Notes: generated by a model not told the origin, from the letters alone. A stretch of 64,000 nt of DNA from an uncultured Acetobacteraceae bacterium (GCA_903924985.1 CAIYDT010000047.1:1-64000), one strand, 5' to 3'; shown: positions 29,374-40,100, numbered from the stretch's first letter. A program made the numbers and translations.

Positions 29374-30327
29374 GTGAAATGCTCGTTCGTAAAAGGGTCG
29401 TCCCGCCTGCCCGCGCTCGCCTGCCTGGCGGCGCTGAGCTGCCTGACGCTGCCCGCGCTGGTGCTGGCGCAAACCCTTTCCCCGGCCGCGCCGATGGATA
29501 TGACCAAGCCGCAATTCGACACCGAGACGCCGCAGTACGACGTGTCCCACATGATGAGCCAGGCGCCCAAGACAGTGGTGGCGGAGGTCGACGGCAAGGC
29601 CATCACCCTGGGTCAGGTCGGGGACGCAATTCGCGGCCTGCCGCTGGCAATTGCGCAACGCCCGTTCGACACGCTGTTCATCCAGGCGCGCCAGGAATTG
29701 ATCCAGCGGCAGGCGCTGGTGATCCGAGCCCATCAAATTGGGGTCGACGAGGACCCGGCGGTGCAGCGGCAGGTTCAGGCCACCGTCAACCGCGTGCTGT
29801 CGGACGCCTATCTGTTGAAGACGATCGACGCCCAGATTACCGAGGCGAAGCTGCTCGCCAAATATAACGAGATCGTGGCAGGCAAGCCGGGACCGGAGGA
29901 GGTCAGGATTCGCCTGATCCTGGTTGGCACCGATAAGGAGGCCACCGACGCGATCAAGGAAATTCAGGGCGGCGCGGATTTTGCCGACGTCGCCCGCCGG
30001 ATCAGCAAGGACCCAACCTCGGCAAGAGGGGGAGAGGTCGCCTTCGCCAGCCGCGAGAACCTGCTGCCGGAGATCGGATCGGTAGCTTTCGCGTTGCCGC
30101 CCGGCCAGATGGCGCCATACCCGGTTCGCGCCGCCGGAGCCTGGTACATCGTGAGGACCGAGGAGCGACGGCACTCCGAAACGCCGCCGTACCCAGTCGT
30201 GCGGGAAATCCTGCTGCACACGATGGAACGCGAGGGCGTCCCCGCGGCGATTAAAGAGGCGATGGACCAGGTGACCGTTCACGAATACACGATCACTGGC
30301 AAGGAAACCGAAGCTAATCGGCCGTGA
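29374..30327 (+). CDS. Periplasmic peptidylprolyl isomerase (parvulin/SurA-like)
   Basis: A 317-residue exported foldase. It starts at a GTG (29374) after CCAGGAG. Residues 1-32 form a signal peptide (SRLPALACLAALSCLTLPALVLAQ). An N-terminal SurA-like helical domain (about 65-160, beginning TVVAEVDGKAITLGQV) precedes one parvulin domain (about 165-270) with the motifs VRIRLILVGTDKEATDAI, SKDPTSARGGEVAFASRENLLPE and GQMAPYPVRAAGAWYIVRTEERR. It would assist folding of periplasmic or outer-membrane proteins. It stands alone. Confidence 0.9.
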   Translation: MKCSFVKGSSRLPALACLAALSCLTLPALVLAQTLSPAAPMDMTKPQFDTETPQYDVSHMMSQAPKTVVAEVDGKAITLGQVGDAIRGLPLAIAQRPFDTLFIQARQELIQRQALVIRAHQIGVDEDPAVQRQVQATVNRVLSDAYLLKTIDAQITEAKLLAKYNEIVAGKPGPEEVRIRLILVGTDKEATDAIKEIQGGADFADVARRISKDPTSARGGEVAFASRENLLPEIGSVAFALPPGQMAPYPVRAAGAWYIVRTEERRHSETPPYPVVREILLHTMEREGVPAAIKEAMDQVTVHEYTITGKETEANRP

Positions 30328-30499
30328 CGGGGTCAGGTCACGGAACTTTCGCGGCAGGCATGATGCGGCAGAAGCCGGATAGTGCTAGTCTGGCGAAGAA
30401 ATTCGGTTTACGTGCGATCCTTGACGGCGATGACGTTTATGTTGTCTAAAAAATGTTGAAATAGCCATTTAATGTTTACAAATCTGCCGAATCATGGTA

Positions 30500-30514
30500 T
30501 CAACATGATGTTGA
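30500..30514. promoter_or_regulatory. Perfect 15-base palindrome upstream of the PEP-CTERM gene
   Basis: TCAACATGATGTTGA is a perfect inverted repeat around a single G, 56 bases before the ATG of the PEP-CTERM gene, within an AT-rich stretch (30420-30500) that probably carries the promoter. It could be a repressor or activator operator; the regulator is unknown. Confidence 0.5.
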
Positions 30515-30569
30515 CGAAAGCTCGGTGGCCGACTCCCGCGTCGGCTCGATCAAGCGTCAGGAGAACTTG

Positions 30570-31370
30570 ATGGTACCTGCCAAAGGATGGATCGGACTGG
30601 TCGTGACGATGCTGGCCCTGCTCGGTCTGGCGCGCCCGGCCGAGGCCGTGAGTCTTTGGAACAGCAACGTCATCGGCCAGAACAACACGGTCGGCGGCAG
30701 CGTGACCGTCGGCGGGCTAACCATCACGGTGACGAGCTGCAGCGCGGTAATCGGCGGCTCGAACTTGACCCAGAGTCTGGGCGGCTGCGGCATTCTGAAC
30801 CTGCAGCTGATCGTTGTGACAGGCACGACCTCACCGGAAATCGAAATCCTCGGCGCCAGCAACGGCCCGATCTTCAGCACTGCCAACACAATCACGACCG
30901 CGACCGGTAGCCACATCTCGGAAGCCAATGGTCTCGACGATCTGTCCATCGTGCTGACCGTCACGTCCAGCACGAAAACCGTGAACAACGTCGGCGCCAC
31001 GCTGACGGGGGCGGTCTCGGGCTCGGGTTCCAGCTCCACCAAGACCACCGAACTATCCGACATCTCGATGGGTGAGACCATCGCGTCAGCCAGGCCGGCG
31101 GAAACGGGAAGCATCAGCGGACTTAGCCTGAGTTCGCTTCCGACGGGCTCCTACAGCGGGTCGGTGTCGGCCAACACCAGCCTGACTTCGCCGACCGCGA
31201 GCTTCACGGTAACCCAAGACATACGGCTGAGCCCCCCCCATGAAGGGATCGACACGTTGGCCCTGTCCAACGTGATCCAGACCTACAAAACACCGGAGCC
31301 GGCATCCGTGGCACTGCTCCTGGTTGGACTTGGCGGTCTCGCGGCGGTTCGGCACTACCGCCGCCGATAA
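30570..31370 (+). CDS. PEP-CTERM sorting domain-containing protein
   Basis: A 266-residue secreted protein. An N-terminal signal peptide (GWIGLVVTMLALLGLARPAEA) leads into a Thr/Ser/Gly-rich, beta-strand-like body with a single cysteine pair region (TSCSAVIGG, GGCGILNL). The C terminus is a classic PEP-CTERM tag: TPEPASVALLLVGLGGLAAV followed by RHYRRR, which an exosortase/EpsH system recognises and removes. Start ATG at 30570 after CAGGAG. No exosortase or exopolysaccharide operon is in the window, so processing depends on genes elsewhere. The body matches no family I know. Confidence 0.88.
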   Translation: MVPAKGWIGLVVTMLALLGLARPAEAVSLWNSNVIGQNNTVGGSVTVGGLTITVTSCSAVIGGSNLTQSLGGCGILNLQLIVVTGTTSPEIEILGASNGPIFSTANTITTATGSHISEANGLDDLSIVLTVTSSTKTVNNVGATLTGAVSGSGSSSTKTTELSDISMGETIASARPAETGSISGLSLSSLPTGSYSGSVSANTSLTSPTASFTVTQDIRLSPPHEGIDTLALSNVIQTYKTPEPASVALLLVGLGGLAAVRHYRRR

Positions 31371-31573
31371 AGCATCGCCCGGACGCGGACGCGGCACCCG
31401 ATGGGCGATTTGCGCCCGCGACACCTGATCGATCCCGTTCGACTCTTTGCGCACACGTTTACAGATTGCAGGGCAATCGGACATCGCGTGCGATTTTCAT
31501 GGCAATGCAAGAGCGGGAACCATACGCGCTCGAACTCGATCGCGAACGCCTCGTCCGGCCAATGCAATTGCAA

Positions 31574-31605
31574 CGCCGCCCCGAACGGTCGGGGCGGCGC
31601 TTTTT
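31574..31605 (+). terminator. Rho-independent terminator
   Basis: An 11-base perfect GC-rich stem (CGCCGCCCCGA with its complement TCGGGGCGGCG, loop ACGG) is followed by C and five T on the plus strand. It lies about 200 bases after the PEP-CTERM stop and directly before the end of the convergent racemase gene. There is no A-tract on the other side, so it acts on plus-strand transcripts. Confidence 0.85.
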
Positions 31606-32281
31606 ACGCCTCGGTCAGCGCCATCGCCCGCTCCGCCGCCCAGGCCGTGGCCTGGATGGACGACCAGACGGGGATGCCGAGCTTCTCACGCAATTCCGGG
31701 ACGACCGTCAAAGTAGGCAGTTGGGAACACGCGATAAAGAGCGCCTGACTGCCATCCGTGACCGTGGCGAGCGCCTTTTCCCGCACCTGATCCTGCGTGA
31801 TACGGCCGAGTTCGGCGGTGGTCAGGCACAAGAAGCTGTCGAGCACTTCGATCTGGACATCGGCGTGGTCGAGGTACGACCGCAACCCGTCGTTCACCGC
31901 CGGCAGATAGGGGGTAACGACGGCGGTTTGCTTGACGCCTTCGTGCCTCAGCACCGCCTCCATCGCACCGGCGGTGCTGATGACCTTGGCACCGGTGCGG
32001 CGAGCCAGCGCCTCCACCATCAGCGCGTTGCCGTCGGGACCGCCGAGGAAACCGGCGGCGGTGCAGCCATAAACCACCAGATCGGGTTTCTGTGCGATGA
32101 ACGGTTCCACCGCATCCAGGGTGGACCGGCGGTATTCCGGCAAGTCCGACAGCACCAAAGTGCGCGCCGGGCGTTTGACCCGAGCGACCAGGAAGGGCGC
32201 GAGGTCGGGGCAGAGCGCGTTCATCTCGGCTTCCATGGTCGTGTTGTTTTCCGGCACGACCAGTAGGGCTTTGCGTTTCAT
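31604..32281 (-). CDS. Asp/Glu/hydantoin racemase or maleate isomerase-family protein
   Basis: A 225-residue two-domain protein of the Asp/Glu racemase superfamily (arylmalonate decarboxylase/maleate isomerase branch). The two pseudo-symmetric catalytic cysteines are in VVYGCTAAGFLGG (about 69-81, Cys73) and FIACSQLPT (about 182-190), and the N-terminal VVPENNTTME motif (8-17) is that of maleate cis-trans isomerases. Maleate isomerase is typical of nicotinate-degradation pathways, but none of that pathway is nearby. It is 17 bases downstream of the truncated amidohydrolase on the same strand. Confidence 0.85.
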   Translation of the reverse strand: MKRKALLVVPENNTTMEAEMNALCPDLAPFLVARVKRPARTLVLSDLPEYRRSTLDAVEPFIAQKPDLVVYGCTAAGFLGGPDGNALMVEALARRTGAKVISTAGAMEAVLRHEGVKQTAVVTPYLPAVNDGLRSYLDHADVQIEVLDSFLCLTTAELGRITQDQVREKALATVTDGSQALFIACSQLPTLTVVPELREKLGIPVWSSIQATAWAAERAMALTEA

Positions 32282-32298
32282 CGCGGTGGTCTCCTGTT

Positions 32299-32466
32299 TC
32301 AGGCTCTGACCAGTTGGCCGGCGGAATCGATGTCCCGCCTGCCGGGGCCGGTCTTGCCCCCGACCTGGGCGATGCGGTTACCGTCGATGGCGACGCCGTC
32401 GCCGGTGAATTGGGCGTTGCCGGTGCCGTCGACGATGGTGCCGCCGCGAATGACGAGGTCATGCAT
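32299..32466 (-). pseudogene. N-terminal stub of an N-acyl-D-amino-acid deacylase/amidohydrolase
   Basis: A 55-codon open frame starting MHDLVIRGGTIVDGTGN and continuing TGDGVAIDGNRIAQVGGK, the first beta-sandwich of D-aminoacylase-type amidohydrolases. It stops (TGA) exactly where the family continues with the PGFxDxHTH metal-binding strand, so the catalytic barrel is completely missing. Its start retains a usable leader (GGCAGGAACACCCAAG), and the racemase gene follows after 17 bases, so the stub may still serve as a leader ORF for that gene. D-amino-acid deacylase next to a racemase would be a sensible ancestral operon. Confidence 0.72.
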
Positions 32467-32880
32467 CTTGGGTGTTCCTGCCTGAGTTAGGCTTGAGTGT
32501 TTACCCGGAGCGGGTGGGATGCAAGTTGTCCCCGCCGGCGGTCCGGCAATCCGACGATGCGCCCGCCACCACGGGAGCCCAGCAAATTCTTGCTTCGGCC
32601 AATACCACCAGCCGATACGAATTTTGGTGTCGTACCGCATCATGCGGCATTGTTCTCCCACCCATTTTTTGTGTAACGTTTTTTTGCCTCAATAGGGCTA
32701 TAGACGTCGAGGACGAACCCTGATTTACTTCAGACGACGATCAGGCTGTCACGGGATCGATGCCGCCGGCAGCTTGAATTTTCAACAACGCTATGAATTG
32801 TGGTTTTGGACTGGACATTCTTATTGAGAATCTTTCGTCAGCACGCGCGCAATACGGGTGGGTCTTTCGAGAGGCAGCAG
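32467..32880. other. Intergenic region with a possible sugar-transferase tail
   Basis: About 410 bases between the divergent amidohydrolase stub and binding-protein gene. Most of it shows no gene. Near 32771-32860, two plus-strand frames offset by one base read SLNFQQRYELW and then VVLDWTFLLRIFRQHARNTGG, which resembles the C-terminal tail of bacterial sugar transferases (ExoY/WbaP type: ...EQRxxLDxWYVxNWSxWLDxxILLRT...). If so, it is a frame-shifted relic. The segment 32640-32720 is AT-rich and may carry promoters. The assignment is weak. Confidence 0.3.
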
Positions 32881-33747
32881 GTGACGGGGATATCGCCGCC
32901 AAGGCCCGACGGTTCGACTGCCGCTCACCGCCGAGCGGCCGCTCGGCGGTCCGTGCTCGGCGCCGTTGTGCTACCCTTGCTGCCGGCTCTGCTGTGGCGT
33001 GGGGCGCCAGCGGTCGCCGCGGAGCCGGTTCGCATTCTTTTCGACGTCCACGCAAACCCACCGCTTTTCTACGGTAGCGGCACCGCGATCGACCCGATCA
33101 AGCCCGGTCTGACGGTCGAGATGCTGCGCATGGCCGGCGAACGGGCCAATGTCGCAATCGAATTGTCTCGCACACCTTGGCAGCGCGGTCTCTATCTGGT
33201 CTAGACCGGCCAGACGGACGCAATCTTTGCCTCGAGCTTTGTCGAGGAGCGGCTGCGGTATGGGGTCTACCCGCTCAAGAACGGGCGCCCGGACACGCGG
33301 CGGAAATTGTTCGATCAGTCATACCGCTTGTTTGTCCGCGCCGGGTCGGACGTCGGCTGGGACGGCAAGGCGCTGACCAATCTGCGTGCGCCGGTAGGGG
33401 CGACGACAGGTTTCGCGGTGGCACAGGTGTTAGGCGCGATGGGCGTGGCGATCGAGGAGGAGCCGAGCCATATCGCCAATCTGCGCAAGCTCGCCGCCGG
33501 CCGCCTGGACGCCTATGCCGAGCTCGACACCCATATCCGGCCGGTGCTGCGGAGCAATCCGGCGGAGTTCGGCGGCATCGTCGAGCTGTCGCCACCGATC
33601 CTAACCAAGCCCTACTATCTGATGTTCTCGAAAATTTTTTATGCTAAAGCACCCGAGGTTGCCGAACGGATCTGGGATGCAATCGCCGTGGTCAACGAAT
33701 CGTCCGCCTATCAAGACTTGCTGCTAAGCAGCAAGTATATGGACTGA
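32881..33747 (+). pseudogene. Extracellular solute-binding protein gene (SBP family 3-like) with in-frame amber stop
   Basis: One reading frame from the GTG at 32881 (behind GAGAGGCAGCAG) to the TGA at 33745 encodes about 288 residues of a periplasmic binding protein, but it is interrupted by a TAG at 33202-33204, between GLYLV and TGQTDAIFASS. A single C-to-T change from CAG (Gln) would explain it. The first part has an export signal with two arginines (AARRSVLGAVVLPLLPALL) and the mature start VRILFDVHANPPLFYG. The part after the stop holds the rest of the ligand-binding fold (YRLFVRAGSDVGWDGKALTN, then PILTKPYYLMFSK). It is followed after 6 bases by a membrane histidine kinase, suggesting a binding protein that feeds a ligand signal to the kinase. 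Confidence 0.75.
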
Positions 33748-33753
33748 CTGATC

Positions 33754-35772
33754 GTGGCCGGGTCAATCGTCACGCGCTTGTTCAGAGTTGCGTTCGGATT
33801 CTACGTCGTCATCGCAATCATCCTGAATATCCTGCTGGTCGCTCGGGAATACGTCGATACCAAGGCGACGATCCAGCGCGAGCTGGAGATGTATCAGGGG
33901 GTTTTCGGCGCTAATCTTGCTGCCGCGTTGTGGGCGATGGACATCGACAAGCTCGACGCGATCGCCAGCGGCATCGTCGCGATCCCGGAGATCACCGGGC
34001 TGCGGGTAAGCGATCCGGCAAACGGCCGCCTTTTTGTCAGTGCCCTCAACCTGGATGGCACCCTCGCGATCGACCATGAAGGGCGGGAGCAAGGCAACTG
34101 GGCGCAACAGGCAAACGCCCCAGGGTCAAGCCGCTACGGCTTCGACATCATCTACCACCACGAGGCCGGCAGTAGCGTTGTCGGACATGCCGAATTCGTC
34201 TCGGGACCGCGGTACCTGCGCGACCAGATCACGGGGCAGGCGATCCTGATCATTGGAAGCGCGGTGCTCAAGGAAGCCGCTCTGTGGGTCATCTTCCTGC
34301 TTGTCGGTCGTCGAATTTTGAGCCGCCCGTTGACGGCACTATCCCGCGCGATCGACGCGACCAAACCCGAGAACCCGATGCCGATCGTTCTGGATCGGCC
34401 GGATGAACGGATAACTGCCGGTACCGAATTGACCGTCATCCGTGATTCTTTCAACGAACTGATCGCGCGGATCGAGAGCGACCGGGGTCAGCTCGCGGCG
34501 CTCAACGCCAGCCTCGAGCAGAAAGTCGCCGAGCGCACGGAGCAGCTGGCCCAGGCGACAGAGCGTGCCGAGAAGGCGCGAGAGCTGGCGGAGGCGGCAA
34601 GCCAGGCCAAGAGCCAGTTCGTCGCCAACATGAGCCACGAGATCCGTACGCCGATCAACGGCGTGCTCGGGATAAACGGGCTCCTGCTCGACACCGCTCT
34701 CAATCCGGAGCAGCGCGACTACGCTGTGATGGTGCAGCGCTCCGCCAAGGCGCTGTCGCGCATCGTCGATGACATCCTCGACGTTTCGAAGCTCGGCGCC
34801 GGGAAGCTCGCGCTCGAAACTATCGATTTCGACCTGACCGACACCGTCGAAAGCGCGACCCTTTTGTTCGAGCCCCGAGCGCGCGAGAAAGGCATCGAGC
34901 TCGTTGTGCGGATTGATCCGGCGATTGCACAGTTTCGCCGCGGGGATCCGATGCGCCTGCGCCAGATCTTGCTGAACCTCGTCGGCAACGCCATCAAGTT
35001 CACCGAAGCGGGTACCGTGTCAGTGCGGGTGGTGCCTGCCGATGCGGCCAACGGCGCCGCCGGGAATGCGGAGAAGGACCGCCTCCCGCGGGTGCGGTTC
35101 GAGGTAACCGATACCGGGATCGGCATTGAGGAAAGCGAGCAGGACCGCCTGTTCGAGAGATTTAGCCAGGAGGACAGCTCGATCACCCGCCGTTACGGCG
35201 GCACTGGACTCGGCCTCGCCATCTGCCGGGAGCTCGTCGCACTCATGAGCGGAGACATCGGGGTCTCGACCCGGCGCGGGGTTGGCTCGACCTTCTGGTT
35301 CGAACTGCCGCTGGCGATCGCCTTGTCCGGGCTCGCGCACCCCTCGGACGCGTCCCAGCCCATGCCTCTCACGGCACCGCGGCGGTTGCGGATTCTGGTC
35401 GCCGAGGATAACGCGATCAATCAACGGTTCATAGCGGCTCTGTTGCATAAGGCGGGCCACACCGTGACCATGGTCGAGAATGGCCATCAGGCCGTCGCCG
35501 CGGTCCGCGACGGCGATTATGATGTCGTGCTGATGGATGTGCAGATGCCGGACCTCGACGGCGTCGCTGCCACGCTGCAGATCCGTGCTTTGCCGCCACC
35601 GAAACACCTTGTCCCGATCATCGCGCTGACAGCGCATGCCATGACCGGCGCCAAAGAGGAATATCTCGCCGCCGGCATGGACGATTTCGTCTCGAAGCCA
35701 ATCGAATCAGCGCTGTTGCTGGAAAGGCTCGCCCGCTTGCCTGCCTCCACCCAAAGCAGACACTCAAAGTGA
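33754..35772 (+). CDS. Hybrid sensor histidine kinase/response regulator
   Basis: A 672-residue membrane kinase starting at GTG 33754. A transmembrane helix (about 10-30) is followed by a periplasmic sensor domain (31-160), a second helix (162-186), a HAMP-like linker and coiled coil (about 187-285), HisKA with phospho-acceptor His295 ([12 protein letters not shown]), HATPase with N-box [11 protein letters not shown] and GTGLGLAIC, and a C-terminal receiver with phospho-acceptor Asp595 ([13 protein letters not shown]). There is no HPt domain, so phosphotransfer needs a partner protein. The upstream binding-protein gene, damaged by an amber codon, probably supplied the periplasmic input. Its stop overlaps the end of the convergent aminotransferase gene by 9 bases. 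Confidence 0.93.
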   Translation: MAGSIVTRLFRVAFGFYVVIAIILNILLVAREYVDTKATIQRELEMYQGVFGANLAAALWAMDIDKLDAIASGIVAIPEITGLRVSDPANGRLFVSALNLDGTLAIDHEGREQGNWAQQANAPGSSRYGFDIIYHHEAGSSVVGHAEFVSGPRYLRDQITGQAILIIGSAVLKEAALWVIFLLVGRRILSRPLTALSRAIDATKPENPMPIVLDRPDERITAGTELTVIRDSFNELIARIESDRGQLAALNASLEQKVAERTEQLAQATERAEKARELAEAASQAKSQFVANMSHEIRTPINGVLGINGLLLDTALNPEQRDYAVMVQRSAKALSRIVDDILDVSKLGAGKLALETIDFDLTDTVESATLLFEPRAREKGIELVVRIDPAIAQFRRGDPMRLRQILLNLVGNAIKFTEAGTVSVRVVPADAANGAAGNAEKDRLPRVRFEVTDTGIGIEESEQDRLFERFSQEDSSITRRYGGTGLGLAICRELVALMSGDIGVSTRRGVGSTFWFELPLAIALSGLAHPSDASQPMPLTAPRRLRILVAEDNAINQRFIAALLHKAGHTVTMVENGHQAVAAVRDGDYDVVLMDVQMPDLDGVAATLQIRALPPPKHLVPIIALTAHAMTGAKEEYLAAGMDDFVSKPIESALLLERLARLPASTQSRHSK

Positions 35773-37071
35773 GATACCCTGCCGCCGGAAAGCCACTTCG
35801 GCATCGACCGCCGCCTGGAACGCGGCCAGCGCATGTTCCACATCCGCATCCGTATGCACGGTGGAGACATAGCACTTGGTATCGCCCTTCAGCACGCCGG
35901 ACGACCGAACTGAGCGGTTGAAGCGGCGGAGGGCATCGGCATCCTGACGCAAGGTCGCGCGATAATCCGCCACGTCCCCCGTGGCAAAGATCACGTCGAA
36001 CAGCACCGGCTCCCCGATCACCTGCGCGGGCAAGCCGGCGGCGGCGATCATACCGGCCAACCCGTCCATCAGGCGGCGACCAGTGGCAAAAACCGCTTCG
36101 TAGGTGCCGGGGCGGCGCAGCACCTCCAACGTTGCCAGACCGGCGACCGAGGCGACGGGATTGCCCGACAAGGTGCCGATTTGCGGCAGCACGTCGTCGC
36201 CCACCTGGCCGCGGTCGAAGTGCCGCATGATATCGGCACGGCCGGTGACTGCAGCCAAAGGAAAGCCTCCCGCGACGATTTTGCCCAGGGTGCAGATGTC
36301 GGGGATCACACCGTAGTATTCCTGCGCACCACCATAGGCGAAGCGGAAGCCGGTGACGATTTCGTCGAATATCAGCGGAATGCCGCACTCGGTCGTGACG
36401 GCCCGCAGCGCCTGCAAAAAACCGGGTTTGGGCGGGATCAGGCGCTGGAATGGTTCCACGATCACGCCAGCGAGTTCGTCGCGGTGCTCGCGGATGATGC
36501 TCGCCGCCATGTCGGGGTCGTTGAACGGCGCGATCAGCATGTCCCCGGCAACCGACCTCGGGATGCCCGGGGAATCGGGGGCCGCCTGCGGGAAATTACC
36601 GGGGCGCTTCGGGGCCATGCTTTGCAGGCCGTATTCGCTCATGCCATGGAAGCCGCCCTCGAATTTCAGTATCTTGTCCCGTTTGCGGAAAGCGCGGGCG
36701 ACCCGCATGGCGTAGGTATCGGCTTCGGTTCCCGTCGACGTAAATCGCACCTGTTCGGCGCAAGGCACCGCATCGACGATCGCGGCGGCAAGGCGAATGC
36801 CGGCCTCATTGTTGGCGAAAAAAGTGACGCCCTTGGGGATTTGCGCCTGAACGGCCGCGACCACGTCCGGGTGCGCATGACCGATGAACATCGGGCCGGA
36901 GCCCAGCAAGAAATCCACGTATTCGTTGCCGGAGACATCGCGAACGCGGCCCCCCCGGCCTTCCGCGATGACGATATCCGACGCGAGATTGCCGAAACCG
37001 CCACCGGGCAGCACGCGGTTGGCCAGGGCCACGAGGGCCAGTTCCTGCTCGCTCCGGTGTAGATCGGCCAT
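35764..37071 (-). CDS. Class III aminotransferase (glutamate-1-semialdehyde aminomutase-like)
   Basis: A 435-residue PLP enzyme starting at ATG 37071 ([24 protein letters not shown]) after GGGAGAACGACC. The PLP lysine is Lys264 ([17 protein letters not shown]), and the Asp of [14 protein letters not shown] precedes it. The fold and the motif [15 protein letters not shown] are those of HemL-like proteins, but the sequence is not the housekeeping HemL: such paralogues act as beta-amino-acid or other omega-type transaminases and aminomutases. No pathway genes adjoin it, so the substrate is open. Confidence 0.87.
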   Translation of the reverse strand: MADLHRSEQELALVALANRVLPGGGFGNLASDIVIAEGRGGRVRDVSGNEYVDFLLGSGPMFIGHAHPDVVAAVQAQIPKGVTFFANNEAGIRLAAAIVDAVPCAEQVRFTSTGTEADTYAMRVARAFRKRDKILKFEGGFHGMSEYGLQSMAPKRPGNFPQAAPDSPGIPRSVAGDMLIAPFNDPDMAASIIREHRDELAGVIVEPFQRLIPPKPGFLQALRAVTTECGIPLIFDEIVTGFRFAYGGAQEYYGVIPDICTLGKIVAGGFPLAAVTGRADIMRHFDRGQVGDDVLPQIGTLSGNPVASVAGLATLEVLRRPGTYEAVFATGRRLMDGLAGMIAAAGLPAQVIGEPVLFDVIFATGDVADYRATLRQDADALRRFNRSVRSSGVLKGDTKCYVSTVHTDADVEHALAAFQAAVDAEVAFRRQGISL

Positions 37072-37173
37072 GGTCGTTCTCCCTGCCCTGTACGCAAGGC
37101 AGATGACCACCGGCAGAAATCGCGCGCAAGACACTCCCGACTCGGGCTTGAATATGTGCTAGACGTCCAGGTT

Positions 37174-40100
37174 ATGCCCATGGATGCCACTTCCCCCCCC
37201 GATCTGTCGCTGAGCGACGAAATCATCAAGAGCCTGTTCAGCGCCAAAGTGCTGGACGACGGCCGCGTGTACGAACTGCGGGGGCGGGTGCAAAACCTGC
37301 AAATCTCCCCCGACGGCGGCACGATCACCGCGACCACGGTGGGGTCCATGCCCGACCCGTACACGCAGCGCGTGACCGTCAAGCGTAACCCGTTCGGGCC
37401 GCTGCTGGTTTCCGGCCGGTGTTCCTGCCCGCTGGGGCGCAATTGCAAGCATCTGGCGGCGGTGATGATCGCGACACACCGGCAGCAACTGGCGGGGCCG
37501 AGCGCACTGATGACCCCGATGCCGATGCCTAAACCGCGCGGGCGCAGGGCCGCGGTGCGGGAGCCTGTTGCCCCCGTGACGCGGGCCGAACCGATGCCTT
37601 ACCCAATTAGCGAGTGGCTGGACTCGCTGGACAACGGCGACGATTCCGAATCCGAGGATTACCCCCCGTCCGTCCGGAACCGCGTTTACTACGTGCTGGA
37701 CGCGGCGCCAGGCCCCGGCGGCGTGCCCAAGCTGCGCATCCAAACGATGAACGTGATGCTGCGCACCAACAACATGCCGGGGCAGAGCAAGCCCTACCCC
37801 CCGATCAACGTCGCCAATCTGGCGCGCTTCGTGCGCCCATCGGACCGGACAATCCTCACTCGCCTGCTGCGGGCGGAGCGGCCGCAATACAACATGCCGT
37901 CCGAGGACGATCCGTTGGACACGCTCCACCGCATCATCGCCACCGGGCGCGCCACCTGGGGCAGCGTGACGGGCCCGCACATCACCGAGGGCGACGCGGT
38001 CCCTGGCGAGTTCAGCTGGCAGATGGCGCCGGACGGCAGCCAGTACCCGTCCTTGGACCTGCCCAGCGGCAAGCTGGCGGTGCGGGTGCCCGCCCCCTGG
38101 TACGTGGACCCGGTGCGCGGCACCATGGGGCCGATCACGCTGAAACTGCCTAAGCACGTGGCGGCCAAAATGCTCGCCGCGCCGGCCATTCCGGCCGACC
38201 TCAGCGCTCGGGTGCGGGCCGAGGTGGAAAAGCGGCTGCCTGGGCTGAAACCGCCGGTTCCCAGGCAGGTCGAGGAGTCCAAAAAGGGCACCGGCCCGTT
38301 GGTGCCGCATTTGCGGCTGCTGTCCGGCACCTTGCCTGCCGACCCCTATCGCGGGCGTGGCTTGGTCAAACGTATCCCCGGCGGGTTGTTCGAGGTGCCC
38401 CTCGGGCGCCTGTCATTCAACTACGCACCGGTGAGCCTGCCTTACACCACGCTGAAACAGGCCCAGTTGGCCTCGCATAACGGGGTTTTCTACGAGCCCG
38501 CGCGCGATCCGCGGAAGGAAGCCGCGGCATTGGCCACGCTGAAGGAACTCGGCTTTGCCCCGGTGTCGGAGCTGGCGCCGAGCTTCTACCGGCATGCGCA
38601 TACGGACGATCTGGTGCTGGTGAAGGCCCGTGGGGAGACTGACTGGCTGGACTTCGTCACCGGGGTAGTCCCCAAGCTGAAAGCCGCGGGCTGGACCGCC
38701 TCGGTGGATGAGAACTTCGCCTTCCAGGTCTACACCGCCGACAGCGATATCGACGCGGAGCTGATCGAGGGCTCCGGTATCGATTGGCTGGAGCTGAACC
38801 TGGGCGTGATGGTGAACGGGGAGCGGGTGGATCTGGTTCCATCCCTGATCCGCCTGATTCACCGCCCGGACCTCGCGGCGCTGCTGGATAAGGACGACGC
38901 ATCGCCCTTCACCATCCCCATGCCCGGCGGGCGGCTGCTATCGATCCCGGTCGGGCGCATCCGGCCCACCTTGCAGGCGCTGATGGAGCTGGCGGCGGGC
39001 GGGAACATCGATCCCGACGCGGAGAAAATCGGGTTCTCCCGCCTGGATGCCGTCGATCTGGCGGGGCTGGAGGAACGATCCGGCCTGGCGCTGAAGGGGG
39101 GCGAGGCGCTGCGGGCATTGGGAAAATCGTTGAAGGAAGCGGGCGGAGCCATGCCCGTCGCCAGCGTGCCAAAAACCTTCAAGGGCGTGCTGCGCCCGTA
39201 TCAGCAACAGGGTGTGAACTGGTTGCAGTTCCTGGGCAGCGCTGGCCTCGGCGGCGTGCTGGCCGACGACATGGGGCTGGGCAAGACCGTGCAGACCCTG
39301 GCGCATCTGCTGATCGAGAAGGCCGCCGGACGGCTAACGAACCCCGCCTTGATCGTGTGCCCCACCAGCCTGGTGCCCAACTGGTCGATGGAATCCGAAA
39401 AATTCGCGCCGGGGCTAAAAGTGCTGGTGCTGCACGGATTGGACCGCAAGCGGCTATTCAAGCAGATCCCCAAGCACGATCTGGTGCTGACGACCTATCC
39501 TTTATTGGCGCGCGACCACGCCGTGCTCACAGAGCAGGAATGGAGCGTGGTGATTTTGGATGAGGCGCAGACGATCAAGAATCCAAACGCCGAAACGACT
39601 CGCCAGGCGCTGCGGCTGCGCGCCGGACAGCGGCTTTGCTTGTCGGGCACCCCGTTGCAGAACCACCTGGGGGAGCTGTGGTCGCTGTTCGACTTCCTGG
39701 CGCCGGGATTTCTGGGGTCTCAGCGGGGGTTCAAGACGCGGTATCGCGGGCCGATCGAAAAGGGCGGCGATGTCGAGCGGCAGGAACAGCTTGTGAAGCG
39801 GGTGAAGCCGTTCCTGCTGCGCCGCACCAAGGACGAGGTTGCCCCCGAGCTGCCGCCGAAGACCGAAATCAACGAAGTGGTGGAGATGGAGGACGCCCAG
39901 CGCGCCATCTACGAGGGTATTCGCCTGTCAATGCACGCCCGCGTCAAAGCCGCGATCGCCGAGAAAGGCCTGGCTCGGTCTGGGATCATCGTGCTGGATG
40001 CGCTGCTGAAGCTGCGGCAGGCGTGCTGCGATCCTCGGCTGATCAAGCTCAAGGCCGTGGAGCGGTCGAAGGCCGGGTCCGCCAAGCTGGACCGGCTGAT

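Noticed and set aside
31502-31620. A plus-strand small ORF (MAMQEREPYALELDRERLVR...) after the PEP-CTERM gene.
   Set aside because: It would run straight through a strong terminator hairpin and into the antisense of the racemase gene; no ribosome site or homology cue.
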